Shown piece after piece: positions 1-8,126 of a stretch of DNA of 14,678 bases. The number at the start of each line of letters is the position of its first letter. Positions within the stretch are counted from its first letter, which is position 1. Origin of the DNA: Candidatus Latescibacterota bacterium (GTDB taxonomy: Bacteria; JAAXHH01); NCBI GenBank assembly GCA_022821935.1, contig JAJECR010000044.1, forward strand, positions 1-14,678. The letters run 5' to 3'. Both the position numbers and the translations under genes were made by a program. The notes under the pieces are model-generated. The model had not been told where the DNA came from, did no database searches, and saw nothing but the letters and a program-made list of their open reading frames with translations.

Positions 1-1
1 C

Positions 2-832
2 GTCAACGAGGACGGCACGCTCCGGGTGAATCCCCTCGGAGGCATCTATCCGGCGAATTACGGGCAGGGACCCGTCGAGATCCTGGCTGACGGTGGCATC
101 ATACCCGGCATCCTGTCCGTCGGGCCGCAGCATACGACGGCGGACTCCGCCCGGATCTGGGAGACCAAGATCAAGGGCGGCAACGTGGCCATGGACTGGA
201 ATCACGTGTACGTGTTCACGCGCAGGACGCCTGAGCAGTTGAAGGCGGCGGGCGTACATGCCGGCACTCGCGTCGCCATTGCCCGGTCGCGACGCGCATT
301 CTGGGAAGTCGAAGACTGTATCGGCGGGTATTTCATGGACAACCGGGCGGCCATCGCCATCGCCATCGGAGCGGCCGCGCGCTTGAAGGACAATGGCGTC
401 CGGCCCGCGGGCGACGCCTACCTGGTGATGACCACCTGCGAGGAAATCGGCGGCCACGGCGCCTCCTACGCCGCGCGCACCCTGCCCGGCGACGTATCCC
501 TGGCCGTGGACTCCGGGCCGGCCTGCGAGGAATATGGAGTGGACCTTTCCGACGAGCCTGTCGTCGTGTACGGCGACGGGCAGGGACTCTACGACAAGTC
601 CATCGCGGACCGCCTGCTGGCTTGCGGACGCGAGCTGGACATGGATCCCCAGTGTGCGTACTGGCAGAGCTACGCCTCGGACGCCACCATGGCCAAGGCC
701 GCGGGCCAGACGCCCCGGGCCGGCCTGCTCTGCATCCCAACGGAAAACACCCACGGTTACGAGATCATAACGCGCAACGGGCTTCACCGATGCGTCGCCC
801 TGCTGGCAGCCTACCTGGAGAAGCCGGAGTAA
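2..832 (+). CDS. M42-family metallo-aminopeptidase-like protein (5' end outside window)
   Basis: The frame is open to the left edge (VNEDGTLRVN before the first in-window GTG at base 26), so the N-terminus is missing. Counting from base 2, the visible M42-type features are FMDNR with a metal-binding Asp (D113), TTCEEIGGHGA with the catalytic and ligand Glu pair (E147-E148), AVDSGP with a third acidic ligand (D170), and ENTHGYE with the C-terminal His ligand (H251). M42 enzymes are cytosolic di-metal aminopeptidases or deblocking peptidases built as large oligomers. The first conserved His of the family should lie in the missing part. The substrate is not predictable: homologues sitting next to enolase-superfamily and SDR genes may act on small amide or peptide-like compounds rather than general peptides. 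The gene opens an apparent operon, with the next gene 58 bp downstream on the same strand. Confidence 0.85.
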   Translation, partial: VNEDGTLRVNPLGGIYPANYGQGPVEILADGGIIPGILSVGPQHTTADSARIWETKIKGGNVAMDWNHVYVFTRRTPEQLKAAGVHAGTRVAIARSRRAFWEVEDCIGGYFMDNRAAIAIAIGAAARLKDNGVRPAGDAYLVMTTCEEIGGHGASYAARTLPGDVSLAVDSGPACEEYGVDLSDEPVVVYGDGQGLYDKSIADRLLACGRELDMDPQCAYWQSYASDATMAKAAGQTPRAGLLCIPTENTHGYEIITRNGLHRCVALLAAYLEKPE

Positions 833-875
833 CTGAGCAGAGTGGAGTAGCTGAGCAAAACGGTATTACTGAGCA
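826..875 (+). repeat. Degenerate 18-bp tandem repeat at the 3' end of the peptidase gene
   Basis: Three copies of a 14-mer occur at an exact 18-bp period: GGAGTAACTGAGCA (826-839), GGAGTAGCTGAGCA (844-857) and GGTATTACTGAGCA (862-875). The core CTGAGCA is identical in all three. The first copy contains the TAA stop of the peptidase, and the second repeats an in-frame TAG. The array fills nearly all of the spacer and ends just before the ribosome binding site (GGAGG, 880-884) of the next gene. It is most simply a local tandem duplication of the gene end. A role in mRNA structure or coupling is possible but not shown. Confidence 0.8.
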
Positions 876-890
876 GACCGGAGGATCTTC

Positions 891-2156
891 ATGCCCCTGA
901 AAGTCACCAACGTGGAACGATTCACCGTCAGCGTGCCGTTCACGCAGGGACAGCGGCCCATGGCGGAACGGACGGTATACAACTGGTCCGTCTTCGAGCT
1001 GTGCAAGGTCACTACCGACGCCGGCCTCGTGGGCTGGGGCGAGACCATCGTCCACTACATCCATTCGCGCGTGACCAACCAGAGCGTGCAGCGCGTCATG
1101 GGAAGGAGCCCGGCGGACTTCATGCAGGACGATACGATCGGCGCCGGGTTGCAGATGGCCCTGTACGACGTGGTGGGCAAGGCGCTCGAGGTCCCGTGCC
1201 ACAAGCTCCTGGGCAATAAGGCGCGCGACTGGGTGCCGATTTCATGGTGGTCGAACGAGGGACCGCCGGACGACTGGGTCCGCCAGGTCCGGGACGCCGT
1301 GGAGAACGGATACACGACCATCAAACTGAAACAGCGGCCCTGGCATGATATCCACGAACAGATGACGGCGATAGACGCGAACGTGCCGCGCCACTTCCGG
1401 GTGGACCTCGACGCCAACGGTTCCATGCACAATGCGGCGGCGGCCATGCCCGTCATGCGCGGCCTGGAACGGTTCGACATCGTGGCCATGTTCGAGACGC
1501 CCATACCGCAGCCCGACATCCAGGGAAACCGGCAGTTGCGGCAGGTCATCAGCCGACCCATCGCCATGCATTTCGGTTCGCCGCCCTATACCACCGCGAT
1601 CCGTGAAGAGGTCTGCGACGGCTTCGTCGTCAGCGGCGGCGCCACGCGGGTAATGTACCAGGGCATCCTCAGCGCGGAAGCCAACATGCCCTTCTGGCTC
1701 CAGATGGTCGGCAACGGACTCACTACCACCTGGGCCGCCCATCTCGGGGCCGTGCTTACCCACGCCACCTGGCCCGCCATCACCTGTATCAACCTGTACC
1801 GCCACCACCTGCTGAAGCACCCCATCGAGGTCGTCGGCGGCTTTCACCGCGTGCCCGACGGACCGGGCCTGGGCGTGGAAGTGGATGAAGAGGCCATGAA
1901 CAGCTTTCTCGTGCCTGACGACGTAATGGGCCCCTTCCGCGACCGCGACGAGCCGTACGACTTCCCGAGGCCCCGCTTTATCCGCACGGCGCTCTATCCC
2001 GACGGCCGCCGCGTTCATTTCTCGAACATCCGCCACGGCTGGCAGTTGGAGGCCTACACGCCCGGCGTCCGCACGGAATACTGGCGGGAGGACGGCACCG
2101 ATGGTTTCGAAGACCTGTGGCGCCGTACGCAGGAACAGCCCGTAACCGAGGGTTGA
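891..2156 (+). CDS. Mandelate racemase/muconate lactonizing enzyme family protein (enolase superfamily)
   Basis: Length (421 aa) and layout fit the enolase superfamily: an N-terminal capping domain (about 1-115, with VGWGET near 48) and a C-terminal modified TIM barrel. Visible barrel residues are the KxK acid/base motif (K145, K147 in IKLKQRP), the first metal ligand in VDLDANGS (D174) and the second in MFETP (E202). These enzymes take a proton from the carbon next to a carboxylate, typically in dehydration or racemisation of sugar acids. Where the third acidic ligand is expected (after PIA at 223-225) I read MHFG, with H227 instead of Glu or Asp. The usual barrel-seven His is also not obvious, so this is either a divergent subfamily or a changed chemistry. 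GGAGG at 880-884 lies 6 bp before the ATG. The neighbouring SDR and Gfo/Idh genes fit a sugar-acid or polyol pathway. Confidence 0.85.
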   Translation: MPLKVTNVERFTVSVPFTQGQRPMAERTVYNWSVFELCKVTTDAGLVGWGETIVHYIHSRVTNQSVQRVMGRSPADFMQDDTIGAGLQMALYDVVGKALEVPCHKLLGNKARDWVPISWWSNEGPPDDWVRQVRDAVENGYTTIKLKQRPWHDIHEQMTAIDANVPRHFRVDLDANGSMHNAAAAMPVMRGLERFDIVAMFETPIPQPDIQGNRQLRQVISRPIAMHFGSPPYTTAIREEVCDGFVVSGGATRVMYQGILSAEANMPFWLQMVGNGLTTTWAAHLGAVLTHATWPAITCINLYRHHLLKHPIEVVGGFHRVPDGPGLGVEVDEEAMNSFLVPDDVMGPFRDRDEPYDFPRPRFIRTALYPDGRRVHFSNIRHGWQLEAYTPGVRTEYWREDGTDGFEDLWRRTQEQPVTEG

Positions 2157-2176
2157 TTCGCATTGGCCGGGGGATG

Positions 2177-2222
2177 ATCTGAATTGGTTTTGAGAGGTCA
2201 TCTGAATAGAGGTCATCTGAAT
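2177..2222 (+). repeat. 15-bp perfect tandem repeat plus partial third copy in the enolase-SDR spacer
   Basis: AGAGGTCATCTGAAT occurs twice back to back (2193-2207 and 2208-2222) with no mismatch. The core ATCTGAAT appears once more at 2177-2184. The repeat lies in the 107-bp spacer 2157-2263 between two same-strand genes. No hairpin or coding function is apparent. It resembles in style, but not in sequence, the 18-bp array one gene upstream. Confidence 0.85.
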
Positions 2223-2263
2223 CGGCCAACAGAAAAACTGGCCCAAACAACCGGAGCAGAACC

Positions 2264-3013
2264 ATGAGACTGGAAGACAAGACGGCGATCGTGACCGGTG
2301 CGGCCTCCGGCATAGGGCGCGGTACCGCGGAGCGGATGGCGCGGGAAGGCGCCCGGGTCGTGGCCGTGGACATCAACGAAGTGGGGCTGGAACAGACGGT
2401 CGAATCAATCCGTCGTGAAGGATGGGCGGCGACGGCGTGCGTCGCCGACGTGGGCCGGGACGAACAGGTCCAGCGCATGATCCAATGCGCCGTCGACACG
2501 TACGGCCAGCTTGACATCCTGCACAACAACGCGTACTGGCACGCGCCCGGACCGATCTGCGACCTGGCGGAGGCGGACTGGGACCGGACGCTGGACGTCT
2601 GCCTGAAGGCGCTGTACCTGGGCTGCAGGCACGCCATTCCGGTCATGAAGGAATCGGGCGGCGGCGCCATCGTCAACACGGCGTCGGTGCACAGCCTCGT
2701 CGGGTTCCGGGACTACGCCGCCTACGACGCGGCCAAGGGCGGGGTCATCGGAATCACCCGGTCCGTCGCGGTGGATTACGGACCGGAAATCCGCAGCAAC
2801 GCGGTGCTGCCCGGCGCCATACTGACCCATGCCTGGGACGGCCTCGACGAGTCGATACGCAAGCCCTATATCGAGCGGCCGCCCATGAAGCGGCTGGGCC
2901 TGCCGGACGACATCGCATCCGCCGTGGTATTCCTCGCGTCGGACGAGGCTTCCTTCATTACCGGCGCCAGCCTGGTGGTCGACGGCGGTCTGACCATCGT
3001 AGGGGACGCGTAG
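2264..3013 (+). CDS. Short-chain dehydrogenase/reductase (classical SDR)
   Basis: At 249 aa this has the normal length for a classical SDR, an NAD(P)-dependent oxidoreductase of alcohols, sugars or polyols in the cytosol. The cofactor motif TGAASGIG lies at 11-18, and Asp at 36 ends beta-strand 2, which suggests NAD(H) rather than NADP(H). NNA is at 88-90, the catalytic Ser at 141, and YDAAK at 154-158 gives the Tyr/Lys pair. VLPG at 181-184 and VVDGG near 238-242 are typical C-terminal landmarks. The usual catalytic-tetrad Asn on helix 4 (in a VNL context) is replaced by Cys113 (LDVCLKALYLG). A GGAG at 2252-2255 lies 8 bp before the ATG. Together with the upstream enolase-superfamily gene it probably oxidises a sugar acid or lactone intermediate, but the substrate is unknown. 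Confidence 0.92.
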   Translation: MRLEDKTAIVTGAASGIGRGTAERMAREGARVVAVDINEVGLEQTVESIRREGWAATACVADVGRDEQVQRMIQCAVDTYGQLDILHNNAYWHAPGPICDLAEADWDRTLDVCLKALYLGCRHAIPVMKESGGGAIVNTASVHSLVGFRDYAAYDAAKGGVIGITRSVAVDYGPEIRSNAVLPGAILTHAWDGLDESIRKPYIERPPMKRLGLPDDIASAVVFLASDEASFITGASLVVDGGLTIVGDA

Positions 3014-3192
3014 CATCATGGGAATGTGGGTTAGGGTTTTATTTTGACGTATCAGGCGCACCCGTTTCGACTGTAATTGTAGTATGAATATCCGCGGCTG
3101 ATCTACGGAGCCGGATGAGGCCGGACCGAACGCCACTACCAGGCCGGTCATAACCGCGCGCCGCGTGAACCGACCAAACCCACTTAAACGCG

Positions 3193-4575
3193 ATGAGTGT
3201 TTCCGATACATCGAAACAATCGGTCCAGGATCCGGAACCCGTCATCCATCCATCCTCGGGAAGCGTGAACCGCGTATGGCTGCTCGCCTATCCCATCATC
3301 CTGGCCAACATGTCCGAGACCCTGCTCGGCGTGGTGGACACCTACATGGTCGGCCAGCTCGGCGTGGCCGAGATCGGCGCGGTGGGCCTCGGATCCATGC
3401 TCGCATGGCTCTTCTACCTGCCGGTCCTGGGCCTGGCGATGGGGTTGAACACCTTCGTGGCCCAGAGCTACGGCGCCGGCAACAGAAGGGACTGCGGGCA
3501 TATGACCTGGCAGGGGCTGTACATGGCCCTGGCCAGCGGCGCCCTGATCCTTCTCGTCATCCCCTTCGTCCCAATCGTCTTCGATCTCGCGGGGCCCTCG
3601 GCGGAAGTGCGCCGACTGGGGGTCACCTACCTGCAGTGGCGCCTGATCGACGGACCGGCCTTCATGATCGCCATGACCGCCGCGAGCTTCTTCCGCGGGA
3701 TAGGGGATACGAAGACGCCGATGAAGATCGGCATCACCATCAACATCATCAACGTCATCCTGAACTACGGATTGATCTACGGCCACTTCGGCCTCCCGCG
3801 CATGGAGGTGCAGGGTTCGGCGCTGGGTTCGGCGCTGTCCGGCATCATCGGCGGCGGGATCTACGTGGCCCTGTTCCTGTCGAAACGCCTGCGGCCTTAC
3901 GCCAATCGAACGATCGTGAAACCCAGCTGGGTCGACTTCGCGCGCCTCTTCAGGGTCGGTGCGCCCATCGGCCTGCAACGGTTCCTCGATATCGGCAGTT
4001 TCGTCATTTTTGCCGCCATCATCGGGCGGCTCGGGAACGCACAGCTTGCCGCCAACCAGATCGCCATCCAGCTGATGTCCATCTCCTACATGATCGGCCT
4101 GGGCATCGGTATGGCCGCTTCCACCCTCGTGGGCCAGTATATCGGCGCGAAGCGTATCGAACTGGCGGAACGCAGCGCCTACAGCGCGCTCAAGCTGGCG
4201 ATGGGGATCATGGTTTTTGTCGGTCTGGCGTTCCTGGTGTTTCCCGAACCGCTGATCACCCTGTTCAACGACGATCCGGACGTCGTCCGATTCGGCAGGC
4301 AGGGACTCCTGTACGCGGCGTTCTTCCAAGCCTTCGACGCCCTCGCGGTGATCTTCATCGGCGCCCTGCGCGGCGCCGGAGACACCCGGTGGTCCGCTGT
4401 GGCCGCCTTCATTGGCGCGTGGATCATCTTCCTTCCGATGACCTACCTGTTCGCCTTCACGATGGGCCTGGATTTCTGGGGCGCCTGGCTGAGCGCGACC
4501 ATTTACATCTGCCTCCTCGGCATCGCCTGCGTCTACCGGTTCCGGCAGGGCGCCTGGAAGAAGATGATCATCTGA
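3193..4575 (+). CDS. MATE-family multidrug/toxin efflux transporter
   Basis: This 460-aa protein is very hydrophobic, with about twelve membrane segments after a polar N-terminus of roughly 28 residues. That matches the NorM/DinF-type MATE family, which exports cationic drugs or metabolites using a Na+ or H+ gradient. The hallmark first-helix region VVDTYMVGQLG is at 47-57 and contains the conserved Asp49. The two-bundle symmetry shows as a second related segment beginning near 250 (RVGAPIGLQRFL). The preceding spacer 3014-3192 contains no gene and no convincing promoter. The ATG has no clear Shine-Dalgarno sequence (the upstream bases read ACTTAAACGCG). Two very long overlapping ORFs in other frames (474 and 475 codons) are composition shadows of this gene. 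Confidence 0.93.
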   Translation: MSVSDTSKQSVQDPEPVIHPSSGSVNRVWLLAYPIILANMSETLLGVVDTYMVGQLGVAEIGAVGLGSMLAWLFYLPVLGLAMGLNTFVAQSYGAGNRRDCGHMTWQGLYMALASGALILLVIPFVPIVFDLAGPSAEVRRLGVTYLQWRLIDGPAFMIAMTAASFFRGIGDTKTPMKIGITINIINVILNYGLIYGHFGLPRMEVQGSALGSALSGIIGGGIYVALFLSKRLRPYANRTIVKPSWVDFARLFRVGAPIGLQRFLDIGSFVIFAAIIGRLGNAQLAANQIAIQLMSISYMIGLGIGMAASTLVGQYIGAKRIELAERSAYSALKLAMGIMVFVGLAFLVFPEPLITLFNDDPDVVRFGRQGLLYAAFFQAFDALAVIFIGALRGAGDTRWSAVAAFIGAWIIFLPMTYLFAFTMGLDFWGAWLSATIYICLLGIACVYRFRQGAWKKMII

Positions 4576-4634
4576 CGGTTCGTTTTTGAGCAAGGGAAGG
4601 TGATTAAACAAGAGCGCGGTTTTACAACAAGGAT

Positions 4635-5714
4635 ATGGAGCATTTCGTGTCTAATAAGAAGAGATGCCTGATGATCGGCGCCGGCGGCATGGCCGGAGCA
4701 TGGATACGCCGTTTCTACCCCCGGTTCAATGACCGCCACGAGATCGTTGGCCTGGCGGATATCAACGCGGATGTACTACACGACGCGGGGGACTTTCTCG
4801 GCTTGTCCCGCGGCCGCAGGTATACGGACATGGAGACCGCCTTCGCCGAGGTGGACGCGGATTACTGCACAATCGTCATCCCGCCCGCGGTGCACAGGGA
4901 CGCAGTGATGCTGGCGGTGGACAGCAAGCTGGACATCCTGAGTGAAAAACCGATTGCCGACACGTGGCCTGCGTGCATAGATATATACAGGACGGTCACG
5001 AAGGCCGGCCTGAAGATGCACGTGATACAGAACTACCGCTATTCCAGCCGTATGCTGACCATGCGGCAGGTTCTGCGGGATGGTGAACTGGGAAGAATAA
5101 ACTACATCCAGGGCCGCTTCGCCGCGGATTACCGGGAGTACGGCGCTTGGGGCGCTTTCCGCTATGAAATACCGCACACCCTGCTCGTGGAAGGCGCCGT
5201 GCATCACTTTGACATGATGCGGAATCTGTCGGGGGGAGACTGCGGGACGATCGCCGGATGGGAGTGGAACCGGCCGTGGAGCAGTTTCCAGGGGGATTGC
5301 TGCGCCATGTACGTGATGGATATGACCAACGGGGTGAAGGCGGCCTACGAGGGCTCGTGCCTTGGCGCCGCCGAACAGAACAGCTGGCACGGGGAGTACT
5401 ACCGGACGGAATGCGAGGAAGGATCCGTCGCCATAGGCAGCGACGGGGTCACGCGCGTGTACCGGCATACGCCCGGAAAGGGCATGCGCATCGAAGACGT
5501 CAGTCCGGTCGTACCGGAATACGACGGACATCAGTGGCAGATCAACGAGTTTCTCGACTGGCTGGACGGCGGTCCCGCACCCGATACCTGCCTGGAGCAT
5601 AACATCCGGAGCGTGGCCATGGTCTTCGCCGCCATCGAAGCTTCCCGGACCAGCAGGTCCGTCGATGTGGAGGAGATGGTCGGGAAGGTCGTAGACAATG
5701 GCAGTGGGCGTTAG
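4635..5714 (+). CDS. Gfo/Idh/MocA-family oxidoreductase
   Basis: The 359-aa protein has the two-domain plan of this NAD(P)-dependent sugar/polyol dehydrogenase family. The Rossmann motif GAGGMA is at 15-20, the family signature with catalytic Lys is EKP at 104-106, YRYS is at 134-137, and the C-terminal domain carries GAVHHFDMMRNLSGG (about 187-201) with the conserved His/Asp pair. The enzyme would oxidise or reduce a sugar, inositol or sugar-acid hydroxyl in the cytosol. Start choice: ATG 4635 has AAGGA only one base upstream, whereas GTG 4647 has GGAG (4637-4640) at 6 bp and gives MSNKKRCLMIGAGG. The shorter start may therefore be the true one. NhaA begins 14 bp after the stop, so the two are probably co-transcribed. 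Confidence 0.92.
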   Translation: MEHFVSNKKRCLMIGAGGMAGAWIRRFYPRFNDRHEIVGLADINADVLHDAGDFLGLSRGRRYTDMETAFAEVDADYCTIVIPPAVHRDAVMLAVDSKLDILSEKPIADTWPACIDIYRTVTKAGLKMHVIQNYRYSSRMLTMRQVLRDGELGRINYIQGRFAADYREYGAWGAFRYEIPHTLLVEGAVHHFDMMRNLSGGDCGTIAGWEWNRPWSSFQGDCCAMYVMDMTNGVKAAYEGSCLGAAEQNSWHGEYYRTECEEGSVAIGSDGVTRVYRHTPGKGMRIEDVSPVVPEYDGHQWQINEFLDWLDGGPAPDTCLEHNIRSVAMVFAAIEASRTSRSVDVEEMVGKVVDNGSGR

Positions 5715-5728
5715 CGACAGGAAAGTTC

Positions 5729-6961
5729 ATGAATAACAAACACCACCCGACTTCGTTCATCATCGCGTTTCTCAGGCTGGAATCCGCCAGCGGCATCCTG
5801 CTGATGCTGGCGACCGCCCTGGCCATGGTGTTCGCGAACTCGTTCCTGGAACCCTTCTACCATTACTTGCTGGAAATTCCCATCCAGATCCACATCGCCG
5901 CGCTGGATATCAACAAACCCCTGCTGCTCTGGATCAACGATGGCCTGATGACCATCTTCTTCTTTCTCGTGGGCCTTGAGCTGAAGCGGGAGTTTCTGGA
6001 AGGAGAGCTTTCCAACCGGCGCAACATCATCCTGCCCGGCGTCGGCGCCATCGGTGGTATGGTGATCCCCGCGCTGATCTATCTCGTCTTCAACAGCGAC
6101 GATCCCTCAACCTGGCGGGGCTGGGCCGTTCCCGTGGCCACGGACATTGCTTTCACCCTGGGCGTGCTGACCCTCCTCGGCACGCGCGTGCCCATCTCGA
6201 TCAAGGTATTCCTGACCTCGCTGGCCATCCTGGACGACATCGGGGCAATAGTGATCATCGCCCTGTTCTACACGGCGGAAATATCAGTGACCGCCCTGCT
6301 GGTGGCCGCGGGCTGCGTGCTTGTGCTGGTCTTCCTCAACAACAGGAACTGGGTCTCCCACAGTTCCTACATGATGGTCGGCGTAGTCCTGTGGATCGCC
6401 CTGCTGAAGTCCGGGGTGCACGCCACGCTGGCGGGCGTGATCCTGGCCATATTCATCCCCATGCGGTCCAGGACCGATCCCGACGTCTCGCCGCTCAAGG
6501 TCCTGGAGCACGATCTGCATACGGTCGTGGCCTTCGTCATCCTCCCCGTCTTCGCCTTCGCCAACTCCGGCGTCATGCTGGCTGGCATTACGGTCGAACA
6601 GGCGCTTCATGGCGTACCCGTCGGAGTCGCGCTCGGCCTGTTCCTGGGGAAGCAGATCGGGATCTTCTCGCTCTGCTGGCTGTTCATCAAGCTGAAGGTG
6701 GCCGCACTGCCCAAGGGGATGACCTGGGCCGGTCTCTACGGGGCGAGCGTCCTGTGCGGGATCGGGTTCACCATGAGCCTGTTCATCGGTTCCCTGGCCT
6801 TCGGCGACACCGCATTCCACGACATGTTCGACGAGAGGCTGGGTATCATCGTGGGATCGCTGCTGTCGGGCGTGTTGGGCTACCTCGTCCTGCGATACAG
6901 CCTGCCGCCTGCTGACAAGCCGGAAAAGCTCATCGAGGAAGAGGTCGAGCAGGTGGTGTGA
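5729..6961 (+). CDS. nhaA: Na+/H+ antiporter NhaA
   Basis: This inner-membrane antiporter exchanges cytosolic Na+ (or Li+) for external H+. At 410 aa it is close to the size of E. coli NhaA. The core residues are all visible: ATDIAF with D139 (equivalent to D133), ILDDIGA with the paired ion-binding D169-D170 (D163/D164), and LGLFLGKQIG with K308 (K300). The opening segment FLRLESASGILLMLATALA and the FFFLVGLELKREF stretch (77-89) are also typical. AGGAAAG (5719-5725) provides a ribosome binding site close to the ATG. A Na+ antiporter fits a saline or marine habitat, though NhaA is widespread. The stop is only 10 bp from the stop of the convergent trans-sulfuration gene, and no terminator hairpin fits between them. 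Confidence 0.96.
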   Translation: MNNKHHPTSFIIAFLRLESASGILLMLATALAMVFANSFLEPFYHYLLEIPIQIHIAALDINKPLLLWINDGLMTIFFFLVGLELKREFLEGELSNRRNIILPGVGAIGGMVIPALIYLVFNSDDPSTWRGWAVPVATDIAFTLGVLTLLGTRVPISIKVFLTSLAILDDIGAIVIIALFYTAEISVTALLVAAGCVLVLVFLNNRNWVSHSSYMMVGVVLWIALLKSGVHATLAGVILAIFIPMRSRTDPDVSPLKVLEHDLHTVVAFVILPVFAFANSGVMLAGITVEQALHGVPVGVALGLFLGKQIGIFSLCWLFIKLKVAALPKGMTWAGLYGASVLCGIGFTMSLFIGSLAFGDTAFHDMFDERLGIIVGSLLSGVLGYLVLRYSLPPADKPEKLIEEEVEQVV

Positions 6962-6971
6962 GGATGTATTT

Positions 6972-8126
6972 TTAAGCTCTCTCCAGCGCCCGGTCCAGGT
7001 CGGCGATGATGTCGTCGGCGTCTTCGAGCCCCACCGAAACACGTGCCCCAAAACCCTTATCCGCATCTTCTCCCGAGGGCAGGATCAGCGTCTCCACATC
7101 GCCCAGGCTGTACCACGGCTTGCACATCTTTAGACTTCCAATAAAACTGTCGAGTGAAACGCCGGACCGGGCGTAGAATCGCATCATACCGCCAAAACCG
7201 TGAAGGTATCCGATCGCGGTCTCGTGTTGCGGATGGGATTGCAATCCGAGGTAGTGCACGCGGCCAACCTTTTCGTGGCGTTCCAGGTATTCGGCCACCT
7301 TCTGGGCGCTGGCACAGTGTCGATCCATCCTGAAAGCCAGGGTCTTAAGGCCTCTGTGCACGAGAAAGGCGTTCATAGGCGCCAGCACGCCGCCCATGAG
7401 GATCCGCATGTAGTGAATCTCCTTCCGGATCTCTTCGTCGCGGCCGCAGACGATCCCAGCCAGCGCGTCTCCGTGTCCGGCCATGTACTTGGTCATGGCG
7501 TGCAGCACCACATCTGCACCGTAATGAAGGGGCCGAAGCAGGTAGGGAGACAGGAAGGTGTTGTCGACCACCACCAGGGCACCGGCTTCATGGGCTATCT
7601 CAGTAGCGCGTGCCAGGTCGATGAACTCCATGGAATGGGCGTATGGTTCGAAATAGACCATCCGGGTGGGTTCCTCCAGCGCTTTCTTTAGGCCGTCTAG
7701 GTCGCACATGTTGACCATCTCGACGTCCACGCCCCATTTCACCGGCAGCACGTCCTGGAACAGCATATGAGTCCCGGCGTAAACGGTCTCGTGGCAGACC
7801 ACCCGGTCGCCGCTTCGAAGCAACCCGAACAGCGTCTGGCTGACCGCGGACATGCCGCACGAGGTCGCCTGCGCCCACTCCGCGCCTTCGAGGATCCTCA
7901 CCTGTTCTTCGAGCGCGCCGCTGGTGGGGCCGCCTGCCTTGTCCAGTCCACGGCCGTAGGAGTTCGTCCCTTCGTATCCCTCTCGGTAGTTGGTATTTCC
8001 CTGATAGATCGGCACCGAGGATGAAGTGCCGTGGTACCCACCGTGGATAGCATCGGTAGTAAAGTCACGGTTTTCGGCCGACTGGTAGTCATCGGCGGCG
8101 AACCGTGGTTCATGGTTGTCGGGCAT
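6972..8126 (-). CDS. PLP-dependent trans-sulfuration family enzyme (cystathionine gamma-synthase/lyase-like)
   Basis: The 384-aa protein belongs to the Cys/Met-metabolism PLP family (cystathionine gamma-synthase, beta- or gamma-lyase, O-acetylhomoserine sulfhydrylase, methionine gamma-lyase). Visible landmarks are SYGRG at 56-60 (cofactor phosphate from the partner subunit), LEEQVRILEGAE at 72-83, the stacking Tyr116 in ETVYAGT, Asp188 in VVDNTF contacting the pyridine nitrogen, and the Schiff-base Lys213 in MTKYMAGHGD. At the usual SSGM site I read SCGM (89-92). The sequence does not tell which reaction it performs: synthase, lyase and sulfhydrylase activities share these residues. TAAGGA lies about 9-10 bp upstream of the ATG. 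It is transcribed towards nhaA, and its upstream region 8127-8350 shows no recognisable SAM riboswitch. Confidence 0.9.
   Translation of the reverse strand: MPDNHEPRFAADDYQSAENRDFTTDAIHGGYHGTSSSVPIYQGNTNYREGYEGTNSYGRGLDKAGGPTSGALEEQVRILEGAEWAQATSCGMSAVSQTLFGLLRSGDRVVCHETVYAGTHMLFQDVLPVKWGVDVEMVNMCDLDGLKKALEEPTRMVYFEPYAHSMEFIDLARATEIAHEAGALVVVDNTFLSPYLLRPLHYGADVVLHAMTKYMAGHGDALAGIVCGRDEEIRKEIHYMRILMGGVLAPMNAFLVHRGLKTLAFRMDRHCASAQKVAEYLERHEKVGRVHYLGLQSHPQHETAIGYLHGFGGMMRFYARSGVSLDSFIGSLKMCKPWYSLGDVETLILPSGEDADKGFGARVSVGLEDADDIIADLDRALERA

Noticed and set aside
1242..2246. 334-codon minus-strand frame across the enolase-superfamily gene, ending in an IQMTS repeat
   Set aside because: It is a shadow of the real gene. 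The IQMTS duplication is only the 15-bp spacer repeat read in reverse, and there is no ribosome binding site or recognisable domain.
3044..3079. TTGACG upstream of the MATE gene as a promoter -35
   Set aside because: The nearest A/T-rich -10 candidate (TGTAAT, 3072-3077) is 22 bp away, which is too far for a sigma70 promoter.
3184..4611. 475-codon open frame on the minus strand and a 474-codon plus-strand frame (3165-4589)
   Set aside because: Both overlap the clear MATE transporter gene completely. Their translations are rich in Arg, Gly, Asp and His without any family motif, as expected from GC-rich codon mirroring.
7600..7691. Plus-strand frame 7200-7691 opposite the trans-sulfuration gene
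   Set aside because: It is antisense to a well-supported enzyme gene and shows no domain or ribosome binding site.
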